This document shows positions 46,637 to 55,135 of a stretch of DNA of 64,000 bases, one piece after another. Every line of letters starts with the position of its first letter. Within the stretch, counting starts at the first letter, position 1. The stretch is taken from contig NZ_CP016379.1 of the NCBI RefSeq assembly GCF_003991135.1, positions 1,860,001 to 1,924,000 on the forward strand, written 5' to 3'. Both the position numbers and the translations under genes were made by a program. The DNA is from Anoxybacter fermentans (GTDB taxonomy: Bacteria; Bacillota; Halanaerobiia; DY22613). Below the pieces are notes generated by a model, which was given only the letters and a program-made list of their open reading frames with translations, made no database searches and was not told the DNA's origin.

Positions 46637-47695
46637 TCACTTCTGGGTCGGGGCCAGGATAACGCGGTCCTTGATAGCATTCCATACTTCCTGCCATTTG
46701 ATAACCTCCTTCACCGGATTAACTTTTTCTTTTAAAAGTTTATATTCAATAAGGTATTCCGAATCAGAATCACTGGTCATCTTTTCATAGAGATCAGCCA
46801 ACTCCCGATAAACGCGAATCTGTTCCATAAGATTATTACATTTTTTCGCCAGGAAGAGACTTTTTTCAAACGTTTGTAAAGCTTTAACATATTTTTCTTC
46901 TTCTTTATAAAGGATTCCCCAGAGAAAATAGTGATACCCTTCTTCCAGTAGATTAACTGTTTTATTCAAATATTCGTCAGCTTTTTCTAAAATTTTTCGT
47001 CCTTTTTTGAAATTTTTCCTTTCCAGATTAATCCGAGCAGTCTCATTAAAAAGAGATGCCAGTTCAGCGGGGCCAGGTTCTAAAACAAAGCTGTTATTCA
47101 ACATTTCCTGTGCCTTTTCATATTGACCTCGATATATAAAGAGAATGGCTAAATTGTTATAAATCATTGCTTTCTTTGACTCCGGCAGGGGAACTTCTTC
47201 TAAAAGAGAAAGGTACATCTCAAGAACGGGAACCAGGTACTTCAAGTTTCTATTTAATTCATACATCATAAGATAAATTACCCCAAGTAAGATCATGCTA
47301 TTCAAAATTATATCAACTTTTTCACTATGCTCCAAAATATGTGTTAAAACTATCCTTCCACCTTCCAGATCGCCCTGATGATACATATTTAACGCCATTC
47401 CATATCTTACCTGATCAAAAAAACCAGCTTTTAAATCAATCTCTCCATTTTCCTGACTGAATTCCAAAAACAAATTGTTTAGCTCCATATACTTTTCCAT
47501 TGACTTCTGGTAATCATATAAGTGATAGTAAGACACACCCATAAGATATTTACCCAATAACTGATATTTTATGTCATCAACTAAACGAGCAATTGCAATC
47601 ATTCCAGCTGCTTCTTCAATAGCTATATGATAGTTATGTTTTTCAATTTCTGATAAAATATTTTCATAAATCTGTTCCAGTTGAACCTGGTTCAT
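46637..47695 (-). CDS. TPR-repeat protein
   Basis: 352 residues, almost all helical. At least four tetratricopeptide-like helix pairs are visible, for instance AMIYNNLAILFIYRGQYEKA and YFLWGILYKEEEKYVKALQTFEKS. No signal peptide, membrane segment or catalytic domain. TPR proteins of this size in clostridia often lie beside HTH sensors, but no HTH is present here. Function unknown. Confidence 0.8.
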   Translation of the reverse strand: MNQVQLEQIYENILSEIEKHNYHIAIEEAAGMIAIARLVDDIKYQLLGKYLMGVSYYHLYDYQKSMEKYMELNNLFLEFSQENGEIDLKAGFFDQVRYGMALNMYHQGDLEGGRIVLTHILEHSEKVDIILNSMILLGVIYLMMYELNRNLKYLVPVLEMYLSLLEEVPLPESKKAMIYNNLAILFIYRGQYEKAQEMLNNSFVLEPGPAELASLFNETARINLERKNFKKGRKILEKADEYLNKTVNLLEEGYHYFLWGILYKEEEKYVKALQTFEKSLFLAKKCNNLMEQIRVYRELADLYEKMTSDSDSEYLIEYKLLKEKVNPVKEVIKWQEVWNAIKDRVILAPTQK

Positions 47696-47930
47696 TGAAT
47701 CCCACCCCGCTTTTCCCCTTCTCTAACCAGATTATATCAATTCAAACAATCCCCTGCAATTTATCATAACAAAATAGGACCTAAAACCTAAATTATCACC
47801 TAATTCAAGTGATTAAAGTCCTAAAACTTAAATCATTGGGAAAAGATTTTTAATTTTATTTCGACATCATTTCCTGATATTCCTTGTTTTTTCTCCCAAA
47901 AAGTTATTTATAACCTGTTATAAATACAAA

Positions 47931-47959
47931 AACCCCCTGAAAGTGATTTTCAAGGGGTT
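47931..47959 (-). terminator. Terminator probably belonging to ald
   Basis: AACCCCCTGAAA (47931-47942) pairs with TTTCAAGGGGTT (about 47948-47959); the minus-strand exit is TTTTTGTA. It is separated from the ald stop by repeat A copy 12. Confidence 0.75.
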
Positions 47960-47993
47960 CTCTTCTGGTAGCATTAATTTAAATTATGATTTT

Positions 47994-48203
47994 ACTGCAA
48001 AAAGCTAATTTTTTACTTCAAACAGAAATTTTTCAAACCATCTAAAGTTCGATTACAGCCGAAATAAGGCACACTAATCAATAGGCCATCCTGACCCCTG
48101 ATTAGCTCATCACATCCTGTGATGAGACCTTATTTCGACTGAAATCTCACTAAGATGGTTTAATGAAAAATTTTTATGACGCTCAAAATTAGCTTTTTGC
48201 AGT
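47994..48203 (-). repeat. Repeat A, copy 12 (210 bp)
   Basis: Full-length with perfect outer stem. Begins 10 bp after the ald stop (48213) and lies between that stop and a good terminator at 47931-47959, so ald mRNA should carry it in its 3' end. Confidence 0.92.
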
Positions 48204-48212
48204 TTAATCAAA

Positions 48213-49325
48213 TTATAATAATTCTTCTAGTGGAGTGTACTCCATACCAAAAGCATCTGCAACAGCTTTGTAGCAAACTTTACCTTTATAAACGTTCATA
48301 CCTTTAGCCAGACCTGGATCTAATTCCATAGCCTTCTTATAACCCAGATCGGCTAGTTTAATAGCATATGGTAGAGTACAGCTTGTCAAAGCAAAGGTAG
48401 AAGTTCTGGCAACAGAACCAGGCATGTTAGCTACTGAATAAAGAATTACACCATGACGTACATTAACCGGGTTTTCATGAGTAGTAGGAGTAATACCTTC
48501 TACACAACCACCCTGGTCAATAGCTACATCAACGATTACAGAACCTGGCTTCATGGACTTAATCATCTCATCAGTAATGAGAGATGGAGCCTTTGCACCA
48601 GGAATCAGAACAGCACCAACAACCAGGTCAGCTTCTTTAACCAGACGAGCAATGTTGTACTTATTGGAAATAACGGTCTTCACATTACCGTGGAAGATAT
48701 CATCCAAATAACGCAGTCGCTCGGGGTTAATATCCAGAATAGTAACATCAGCACCCAGACCCAGAGCCATCTTCGCAGCATTAACACCTACAACACCACC
48801 GCCAATGATAACAACTTTACCCGGCTCTACTCCTGGAACACCACCTAACAGAACACCAGAACCACCATTGTACTTGGTCAACCAGTTAGCACCCATTTGA
48901 ATAGACAGACGACCAGCAACCTCACTCATTGGGGTTAACAGAGGTAATCTACCTTCTTCATCTTCAACAGTTTCGTATGCAATAGCTACAACCTCTTTTT
49001 CTGCCAGAGCTTTAGTCAATTTTTCTTCTGCTGCAAGGTGTAAGTAAGTAAAGAGAATCAAACCTGGACGGAAATATTGATATTCACTTGGCAGTGGCTC
49101 TTTTACTTTAATAACCATTTCAGCTTTGTTCCAGACATCTGCAGCATTATTTAAAATTTCAGCACCTGCATTGATATATTCCTCGTTAGATATACCGCTA
49201 CCTAACCCTGCATCTTTCTCAATATATACTTTGTGGCCGCGAGAAACGAGAGCCTCTACACCAGCAGGAGTAATACCAACCCGGTTTTCGTTATTCTTAA
49301 TTTCCTTTGGTACACCAATAATCAT
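48213..49325 (-). CDS. ald: Alanine dehydrogenase
   Basis: 370 residues. Reversible NAD-dependent deamination of L-alanine to pyruvate and ammonia. N-terminal [22 protein letters not shown] and [16 protein letters not shown]-binding [20 protein letters not shown], and [21 protein letters not shown] precedes the ATG. Fits an amino-acid fermenter. The upstream region holds several TGCAA/TTTGCA elements. Confidence 0.95.
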   Translation of the reverse strand: MIIGVPKEIKNNENRVGITPAGVEALVSRGHKVYIEKDAGLGSGISNEEYINAGAEILNNAADVWNKAEMVIKVKEPLPSEYQYFRPGLILFTYLHLAAEEKLTKALAEKEVVAIAYETVEDEEGRLPLLTPMSEVAGRLSIQMGANWLTKYNGGSGVLLGGVPGVEPGKVVIIGGGVVGVNAAKMALGLGADVTILDINPERLRYLDDIFHGNVKTVISNKYNIARLVKEADLVVGAVLIPGAKAPSLITDEMIKSMKPGSVIVDVAIDQGGCVEGITPTTHENPVNVRHGVILYSVANMPGSVARTSTFALTSCTLPYAIKLADLGYKKAMELDPGLAKGMNVYKGKVCYKAVADAFGMEYTPLEELL

Positions 49326-49472
49326 TTAAAGCTACCTCCTTAAAATATATTTCTTTTTAAATCCCCATAAGAATTTAAATGCAAATTTTATGCCAAATTT
49401 CACAATTGCACCATTTGGAGGTTGTCCCATTAAAGGACTGTGCAATTTGGAGCAGATTTGCAAATTATTGCC

Positions 49473-49486
49473 TGCAAATATTTGCA
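49473..49486. promoter_or_regulatory. Palindrome upstream of ald
   Basis: TGCAAATATTTGCA, a perfect 14-bp palindrome 150 bp upstream of ald and 9 bp past the spoIIM stop. The same stretch (49381-49470) has further TTTGCAAAT-like and TTGCACCATTTGGAG/GTGCAATTTGGAG repeats. Could be an operator; no regulator identified. Confidence 0.4.
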
Positions 49487-49494
49487 TGTATAAC

Positions 49495-50139
49495 CTAATT
49501 TTTTATAAGCAGACGCACTGCTAACTCCATAAATACCGGTGTGATAAAAGCTTCAATCAAGCTTGCTACCACCATCATCCCACCAATCAGTATCATAAAT
49601 ACAGAATAACTGATTAAATAGTGACCAAAATTAATGGGTCTTTTAGTAATCAGGCTTTTTAAAATAGTGATACTAAAGAAAATAGCTATAACTCCGGCCA
49701 GAATAGTCGCGGGAACAATAATCAGGTTCTGAGGTAAAATAGAAACCAAAGCAAATAACATTCCTTTAAAACTAAGCTCATGAACTAAAAAACCCACCGT
49801 AAAACCGATAACAAACCCCCGCAAAAAAACCAGTCCGGGAATAAGGGGCATTCCGATAAGCGATAAACCAAGAAGCCACATTATAATAATAGTTTTAATA
49901 TTCAGCCAAATAGAATCCCAGAGATTGACCTGATACTCATCATTAAACTTTCCTGCAAGTCCATTAAAGAAAGTTGATAGATAATCTACCAGTTCCTTTT
50001 TCCCTATATAATCAAGAGTACGAATTGCCAGAGCACCAAAGACAACACCAGCGATAAAAATAAATAATACAAAAAACATTATTGGGAGATTTTTAAATAA
50101 AAAACCATTTGCCCCCTGTTGCCATCGGTTCAGTTTCAT
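49495..50139 (-). CDS. spoIIM: Stage II sporulation protein M
   Basis: 214 residues with five or six membrane helices. LPIMFFVLFIFIAGVVFGALA near the start, ANNIKT-type WLNIKTIIIMWLLGL and FLRGFVIGFTVGFLVHE match SpoIIM, part of the DMP complex that drives engulfment by peptidoglycan hydrolysis. The gene begins a cluster with EndoQ, Nudix and DUF3866, frequently seen in clostridia. GGGGAGG precedes the ATG. Confidence 0.88.
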   Translation of the reverse strand: MKLNRWQQGANGFLFKNLPIMFFVLFIFIAGVVFGALAIRTLDYIGKKELVDYLSTFFNGLAGKFNDEYQVNLWDSIWLNIKTIIIMWLLGLSLIGMPLIPGLVFLRGFVIGFTVGFLVHELSFKGMLFALVSILPQNLIIVPATILAGVIAIFFSITILKSLITKRPINFGHYLISYSVFMILIGGMMVVASLIEAFITPVFMELAVRLLIKN

Positions 50140-50226
50140 TATGCCTCCCCCTCTCTTTTAAAGTCAGAACTTATAACATCTTATCTCCATATTTATGTAA
50201 GAGAAGGGGAAGATATAACATAACAT

Positions 50227-50934
50227 TCATCTATTAAGAAATCCTGTTTCAATCACCTTTCTAGCCAGATATTCAGCAGCCAGAATATCCTCTAAAGAGT
50301 TGGAAGTAGCAGCAACAAATGTAATCCCCGTCCGATGCTGATTGGCAGCTTCAATAGCCCGCTTTACAGCAGCTTCAGCCGGAGCCAGCCCTTTTTTGGC
50401 CCGGGTTCTGCTCACCGTTGCAGTTAAAACCTCCGGTGCACCATGGATATAAGCAGCATCAAAAGCCACCCCACCCGTATCAGAGACAATCAAAACTACT
50501 TTGTCTTTAAACTCTGCAAGTTTGCTGACCTCACCTCCTATATTAGGTAGTATATGGGTTAGTTTCACACCTGACCGATTTATTCCGGCCAGGGCAGATT
50601 GAATCCGCTTTTTGCGTTCTTCTTCAGTTTCCCAGCGAGGTTCTGCAATCACTATTAAATCTGTCTTGTGCTGTAAAGCCATACACCCTGCCAGATATCC
50701 CATTTTTTCAGGATTAACCGCTACCGGAGGGATTACATCATCAGGTGCAGCTCCCAATACTAAAACAGCTCCTGCATCCAGTACTGCCTCTGCGGTAGTA
50801 GACATATCAATCACATCCACAATAATTACTACATCACCCTTTAAAGCAGCTGCGGCAGCTCCCGAAGCATTATACCCGACTTGAAGAGTCTTTACCCATT
50901 TTTTGTTGGGATTATTTGCGAACTGCTTTACCAT
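50227..50934 (-). CDS. ComB-like protein of unknown function
   Basis: 235 residues. KGDVVIIVDVIDMSTTAEAVLDAGA is like the N-terminal block of ComB (2-phosphosulfolactate phosphatase) proteins, and VVLIVSDTGGVAFDAAYIHG and ITFVAATSNSLEDILAAEYLA fit the rest of the fold loosely. No coenzyme M synthesis is expected here, so the substrate is probably different. Its start overlaps the end of EndoQ by 23 nt; it sits between EndoQ and spoIIM, on the same strand. Confidence 0.5.
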   Translation of the reverse strand: MVKQFANNPNKKWVKTLQVGYNASGAAAAALKGDVVIIVDVIDMSTTAEAVLDAGAVLVLGAAPDDVIPPVAVNPEKMGYLAGCMALQHKTDLIVIAEPRWETEEERKKRIQSALAGINRSGVKLTHILPNIGGEVSKLAEFKDKVVLIVSDTGGVAFDAAYIHGAPEVLTATVSRTRAKKGLAPAEAAVKRAIEAANQHRTGITFVAATSNSLEDILAAEYLARKVIETGFLNR

Positions 50935-52102
50935 AATTGCCTCCTCCTCCCGGAAGGAGAGTCAGTTTTCCCTCCCGGGCCAGCACTATATTTTCTGCAG
51001 TACGGCTTGGAACCACATCTTTCAATTCTTCCAGACCTACTCTGTGCAGAACATTCATTTCACTTTTAAAAGCATCTATCAATTTTTCAACGGTCTTACG
51101 CCCCACCCCCGGAATATTTTCCAGCGGAATTTGGTAATGATAGGGTGGTCTATGGGGTGGAGATATAGAGAATTCCCGATCGCAAATATCTACAATTCTA
51201 TCCCAGACTCCTCTAACCACTCTTTCACTCCCGCAGTACTCACATTCAAATTGAGGCGGTTCTCCAACTAAGGTGCTTTGACAGTTTTCGCAAAAAGAAC
51301 GGTGATATTTACCCAGACGCGGATCCATACCATAGTTAGCAACAATCTGCCCAATCTCTTCTTTACCAGCAAGAACAGCAAAGATATGCTCAAAATCCGG
51401 CTTTTTAACCTGTATCAGATTATACTCACGCCCAATTTTGGAAAGTGAGTGGGCATCCGAATTACTCAAAAAAGTACGGGAACTAAGTTCTGAAAAATGA
51501 TCTGCCATCTCTGTATCAGCACTTAATCCCAGTTCTATGGTTTTTATTTTTAAATCCAGATCGTCAGGGAAAATCTCTTTTAATGAACTGGCACAATTTC
51601 CGTAAATACTTTTATAAGGGGTAAACGCATGGGCCGGAATCAAAACACCTTCAAGTCCATCTACAATTTGCAAAATCTCTTTTCCGGATAAGTACGTCAT
51701 CTGAGAACTCAAAGAGATGTTAGTAACATATTGTGCTAAAATCTTACTAAATTCAGTGATTTGCTCCAATGTAGGGAAAAAGGCAAGAAAATGAGCCCTG
51801 CCACCTTCGGCTTCTTTACTCTCTACTTCAGATCCTAAAAAAACCGTAACCTGATCTTTATAACGATATCCGCCGCCTGGTAATAAAATCAGTTCCCCCT
51901 GCTCAATCATCCTTTTAATATCTTCAATAACTGGGGGGGAAGCACAATCTATAATTCCAATAATATCTATTCCTTTGCGTCCATAGGCTTCTTTAACAAT
52001 ATTTTCAAAAGTCAAATTTCTTGAAGCAGTAATCTTAACCGGAGTTTTATCAGAACTTGCTCCAATATGAATGTGAAGATCCATAAAATATTGCTGCATC
52101 AC
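50912..52102 (-). CDS. Endonuclease Q-type PHP-domain protein
   Basis: 396 residues, GTG start (GGGAG 7 nt upstream). N-terminal PHP domain with MDLHIHIGASSD and SNSDAHSLSKIGREYN metal motifs; zinc ribbon CENCQSTL…CEYCGSE (about 282-303); a helix-hairpin-helix IPGVGRKTVEKLI near the C-terminus. This order is that of archaeal/Firmicutes EndoQ, which nicks DNA 5' to deaminated bases such as uracil or hypoxanthine. ATG of the next gene lies within its tail; overlaps nudix stop by 4 nt. Confidence 0.85.
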   Translation of the reverse strand: MMQQYFMDLHIHIGASSDKTPVKITASRNLTFENIVKEAYGRKGIDIIGIIDCASPPVIEDIKRMIEQGELILLPGGGYRYKDQVTVFLGSEVESKEAEGGRAHFLAFFPTLEQITEFSKILAQYVTNISLSSQMTYLSGKEILQIVDGLEGVLIPAHAFTPYKSIYGNCASSLKEIFPDDLDLKIKTIELGLSADTEMADHFSELSSRTFLSNSDAHSLSKIGREYNLIQVKKPDFEHIFAVLAGKEEIGQIVANYGMDPRLGKYHRSFCENCQSTLVGEPPQFECEYCGSERVVRGVWDRIVDICDREFSISPPHRPPYHYQIPLENIPGVGRKTVEKLIDAFKSEMNVLHRVGLEELKDVVPSRTAENIVLAREGKLTLLPGGGGNYGKAVRK

Positions 52103-52641
52103 AATTCCACTCCCTTTTGGACCATTACCATCAAAAGACCAGTAACTGTTTTTGCATCTTTTAATTCACCTCTTTTAAGCATTTCGATAATCTCTTGCCA
52201 TGAAAAGTGGTGAATACTCAAAAATTCATCTTCATCAGTAGCTTGAGAAGTTGGGGTTAAATTTTCTGCCAAATAAATATGCACCATTTCATCTGCAAAA
52301 CCAGGACTGGTATAACAGGAGACCAATTTCTTCAATGATTCGGCCCGATATCCTGTCTCTTCTTCTAATTCCCGGATTGCTGCATCATCTGGGTCTTCAC
52401 CCGGATCTAGTTTACCTGCCGGAATTTCCAACAGTTCCTCCTCACAGGCTTTACGGTACTGTCTGACCAGAAGTACTTTTTCTTCAGAAGTTAAAGCGAC
52501 AACAGCCACCGCCCCAGGATGTTCTACCACCTCCCGGGTGGAAATTTTACCATTAGGAAGTTCCACCGTATCTAACCGAAGATTTATCATTTTTCCTTTA
52601 AAAATTTCTCTGGATTCGATGGTTTTTTCTTTAAATTTCAT
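52099..52641 (-). CDS. Nudix hydrolase, ADP-ribose pyrophosphatase type
   Basis: 180 residues. The Nudix box runs GKLDPGEDPDDAAIRELEEETGY (consensus GX5EX7REUXEEXGU satisfied). VALTSEEKVLLVRQYRKA and a C-terminal HHFSWQEIIEML are typical of NudF-like ADP-ribose pyrophosphatases. Overlaps EndoQ by 4 nt. May sanitise nucleotides; fits beside a repair nuclease. Confidence 0.9.
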   Translation of the reverse strand: MKFKEKTIESREIFKGKMINLRLDTVELPNGKISTREVVEHPGAVAVVALTSEEKVLLVRQYRKACEEELLEIPAGKLDPGEDPDDAAIRELEEETGYRAESLKKLVSCYTSPGFADEMVHIYLAENLTPTSQATDEDEFLSIHHFSWQEIIEMLKRGELKDAKTVTGLLMVMVQKGVEL

Positions 52642-52690
52642 AAACCTGATCCCTCACTTGCATTATATTTTTTAAATTTTTTCCGTCCAT

Positions 52691-53764
52691 TTAAGAAATT
52701 CGATGAAGAGCTAACATACCAGCAAGACCGGCAGTAAGAAAAAACTCCCGATCTTCTGAAAATTTTCGTCCCATCGTCTGTAAATTTAAACTATCATCGT
52801 TTAAAACATGCTCCACTTGATCTGTAGGAAAATAACTGATTAGATGCTTTTCTTTTATACCCGAATTAATAAGCTGTTTTTCAATAATTTCCTTCTTTTT
52901 ACCGTCAAGTTCCGGAATAGCAATACTGCTCTTTATCAATGTCAATTTACCCAATACTATTCGTGAATGATGGCTTATTCCCCAATGTCGGGACCTTGAA
53001 TCAGCAAAGCTGATCCTGAGAACAGCTATTGGATCACCACACAAAAGGGCAGCCGCATGAAGAAAATTAGCCTGTTCTACTCCACTAAAACCGTAAGGAG
53101 TTCCTGTACCTACAATTCCCGGCCCCATTGCGATAATTACTATATCTGCTTTAAAAACCCACTTAGCGGCAAGCAAAGCAGTATATACATTTACAGCTTC
53201 TAAATCACCGCCAAAGGCATGACCAAAAGTGATAGTTCCTTCAATAAAACCCCGTTTTTTTAAAGACCTGACCAGTTTACTTATTGCCAAAGGCAAAGCC
53301 CCTCCATCGCTCATAAGATAAACTATTTTAGTTTGGGGCTTAAGATTTTTTATCACCACTGCAATAGGTGTTATCATACTGTGCAAAGGTGCTACTATCA
53401 CCGGCATACCCGCCAGTGTATCAGCTTTCTTTAGCTGCGCATGATACGGACTTTCCTCTTCTTCTACACTTAATACTTTCAGCTGATATGGTGTATATCT
53501 AAGTTTCATGATATGTCCACAGGATTCTGGATCTAGAGAATCATTTCCATAAACGTGAAGTATAAAATGATATCCGCCTGTACCCAGATTTAAATTTCTG
53601 GCAGTTGTATTTAAAATTACTTTTTGCCCTATTTTTACTAATCCGCCGATTTCAGGATAATGGATCGCTTTTGCTACCTCTCCATCCACCAGAACTTTAA
53701 CAATGACCAGATCCTCATAATCCTCAATAATATCTATTACCTGGCCTAATCTTATACGAATCAA
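52691..53764 (-). CDS. DUF3866 family protein
   Basis: 357 residues, TTG start with AGGAGG upstream. An N-terminal beta domain (IRIRLGQVIDIIED, VILNTTARNLNLGTGGYHF) and an alpha/beta C-terminal part (IIAMGPGIVGTGTPYGFSGVEQ, GISHHSRIVLGKL). DUF3866 genes commonly accompany spoIIM and nudF in Firmicutes; biochemical role unknown. First gene of the set ending in spoIIM. Confidence 0.85.
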   Translation of the reverse strand: MIRIRLGQVIDIIEDYEDLVIVKVLVDGEVAKAIHYPEIGGLVKIGQKVILNTTARNLNLGTGGYHFILHVYGNDSLDPESCGHIMKLRYTPYQLKVLSVEEEESPYHAQLKKADTLAGMPVIVAPLHSMITPIAVVIKNLKPQTKIVYLMSDGGALPLAISKLVRSLKKRGFIEGTITFGHAFGGDLEAVNVYTALLAAKWVFKADIVIIAMGPGIVGTGTPYGFSGVEQANFLHAAALLCGDPIAVLRISFADSRSRHWGISHHSRIVLGKLTLIKSSIAIPELDGKKKEIIEKQLINSGIKEKHLISYFPTDQVEHVLNDDSLNLQTMGRKFSEDREFFLTAGLAGMLALHRIS

Positions 53765-53924
53765 TCTATTCCTCCTTTTCTATATTCAAGTTTTAAAATA
53801 TAAATCCTTCTCTTTATTTTTAACTTTAATAGAGCGTCTAATACACTTACCGGTATATTATAAAGCAATAAAACTTAAACCCCCACAGATTTCAAAATAG
53901 TTTAAATAAGGAAACAAAAAAAAA

Positions 53925-54005
53925 AGATAAACCTTATTAGTTTATCCGAGGCTGTTAACTTTCTAACTTTGTCAACAACCTGAGATAAACTTTATAAGTT
54001 TATCC
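53925..54005. repeat. Duplicated terminator hairpin with 35-bp repeat B remnant
   Basis: Direct copies of a 23-bp hairpin at 53925-53947 and 53983-54005 (two mismatches). The proximal copy (GATAAACTT/AAGTTTATC arms) lies 10 bp after the stop of the small gene at 54015; the distal copy is followed on the minus strand by a long T run. Between them is 53948-53982. Confidence 0.75.
53948..53982 (-). mobile_element. Repeat B, copy 3: 35-bp internally deleted remnant
   Basis: Read on the minus strand it begins CAGGTTGTTGACAAAG and ends CTTTCAATTG-like TTAACAGCCTC, the same two ends as the full copies with the interior gone. It forms a single hairpin. Small size makes this less certain than the full copies, but the flanking duplication supports it. 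Confidence 0.6.
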
Positions 54006-54014
54006 TATAGCCAT

Positions 54015-54140
54015 TTATTTATTTTTTTTATTTATATTTTTAGGTTTTCCATCAGCACAACAGGATGGAACCTTATTGCCATACTGTTTTTCATTAGCCT
54101 GAGCAATTTTTTCTATCAAGCGTTTAAACCATCCTTTCAT
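54015..54140 (-). CDS. 41-residue putative metal-binding protein
   Basis: ATG at 54138-54140, AGGGAG 8 nt upstream, TAA at 54015-54017. The product begins MKGWFKRLIEKIAQANEKQ, an amphipathic helix, followed by YGNKVPSCCADGKPKN and a lysine-rich tail. The helix plus a double-cysteine motif is the pattern of the tiny clostridial LDCC-motif putative metal-binding proteins, though here the motif reads PSCC. Followed by its own terminator, which was later split by repeat B. Confidence 0.7.
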   Translation of the reverse strand: MKGWFKRLIEKIAQANEKQYGNKVPSCCADGKPKNINKKNK

Positions 54141-54236
54141 TAGATTCACTCCCTTAAATGAGTATTTTTTAACCAATTCATCCCACTATTCCTATATTCT
54201 ACTAATCTGCTGTTCTTTTATTTATTATATGATTAA

Positions 54237-54414
54237 ACTGCAAAAAGCTAATTTTTCGCTTTAAGAGAAATTTTTCGAACCATCTAAAGTTCGATTTCAG
54301 TCAAAATAAGACATACTAATCAATGGGCCCTCCTGGCCTTTGATTAGCTCATCACATCCTGTAAGATGGTTTAACGAAAAATTTCTATGATGCTCAAAAT
54401 TAGTTTTTTGCAGT
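54237..54414 (-). repeat. Repeat A, copy 13 (178 bp, one arm deleted)
   Basis: Outer stem intact. Sequence passes from CATCACATCCTGT directly to AAGATGGTTTAACG, so half of one apical hairpin and the right middle stem are missing. Confidence 0.88.
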
Positions 54415-54479
54415 TTAATCATTATATATTTTACCTAATAAATATGAATGATTTATGAAAACTTATAATTAATGATTTT

Positions 54480-54527
54480 ACTACAAAAAACTAATTTTTT
54501 CGCTTCAAAAGAAATTTTTCGAACCAT
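54480..54527 (-). repeat. Repeat A, copy 14 (48-bp end fragment)
   Basis: ACTACAAAAAACTAATTTTTTCGC… to CGAACCAT, then unrelated sequence. The stretch 54528-54658 holds nothing I can assign. Confidence 0.75.
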
Positions 54528-54658
54528 ATTTTATTGGTTTTATTTATTCTCATTATTTATTTTATTTAAAAGGTGAATCAATCACTGCAATTTCCTCTAT
54601 AACAGTTGATCTGATTAAACCCGAAAAGAATTTTCATATTAAAAGCAAATATGGCTAA

Positions 54659-54867
54659 ACTGCAAAAAGCTAATTTTTCGCTCCTTGAGAAATTTTTAGA
54701 ACCATCTAAAGCTCGATTTCAGCCGAAATAAGGCTTCCTAATCAAAGAGCCATCCTGGCCCTTGATTAGCTCATCACCTCCTGTGATGAGGCCTTATTTC
54801 ATCTGAAATCTCGCTAAGATGGTTTAGCGAAAAATTTCTATAGTGCTCAAAATTAGCTTTTTGCAGT
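54659..54867 (-). repeat. Repeat A, copy 15 (209 bp)
   Basis: Full-length with a perfect 19-bp outer stem; apical hairpins TAATCAAAGAGCC…GGCCCTTGATTA and CATCACCTCCTGTGATG. Its right end supplies the stop codon of the gene fragment at 54853-55056. Confidence 0.93.
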
Positions 54868-55056
54868 ATAATCAAATATATTTTTAGAACACAATCTTTG
54901 TTTTAGAATTATATTTAATATTAGGGTAATTCTAATCAAATTTAAAATAAACGAGATTTGACATTCTGTTAAAAATACTACTACCGCTGATATACCAACT
55001 ATCGGTAAAATATCAACAAAATGATGAGCATAACAAGCAATCATTGAGCCAGTTGA
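54853..55056 (-). pseudogene. Fragment of a small membrane protein
   Basis: The frame reads, after an in-frame TAG near 55063, LFSTGSMIACYAHHFVDILP…GISAVVVFLTECQISFIL and ends DYTAKS with a TAA that lies in the end of repeat A copy 15. The ATG at 55042-55044 has no ribosome site and the frame makes sense upstream of it, so the gene lost its 5' part; the repeat has replaced its 3' end. The CYAHHFVDILPIVG pattern with a following hydrophobic helix suggests an integral membrane protein. Family not identified. Confidence 0.45.
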
Positions 55057-55135
55057 AAATAACTATCAAGTTCTCATAATTTAAAAGTTTTTTAATCTGT
55101 AATAATATCATCAAAAAAACGTGGATTTCTCCATT

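Noticed and set aside
21648-48203. Repeat A as ordinary rho-independent terminators
   Set aside because: It is far longer than a terminator, has no consistent T run, also lies between divergent genes, and true short terminators exist beside it (27002, 35453, 47931).
50227-50934. Firm assignment as 2-phosphosulfolactate phosphatase
   Set aside because: Only the N-terminal block resembles ComB and no coenzyme M pathway genes are present, so it is kept as ComB-like.
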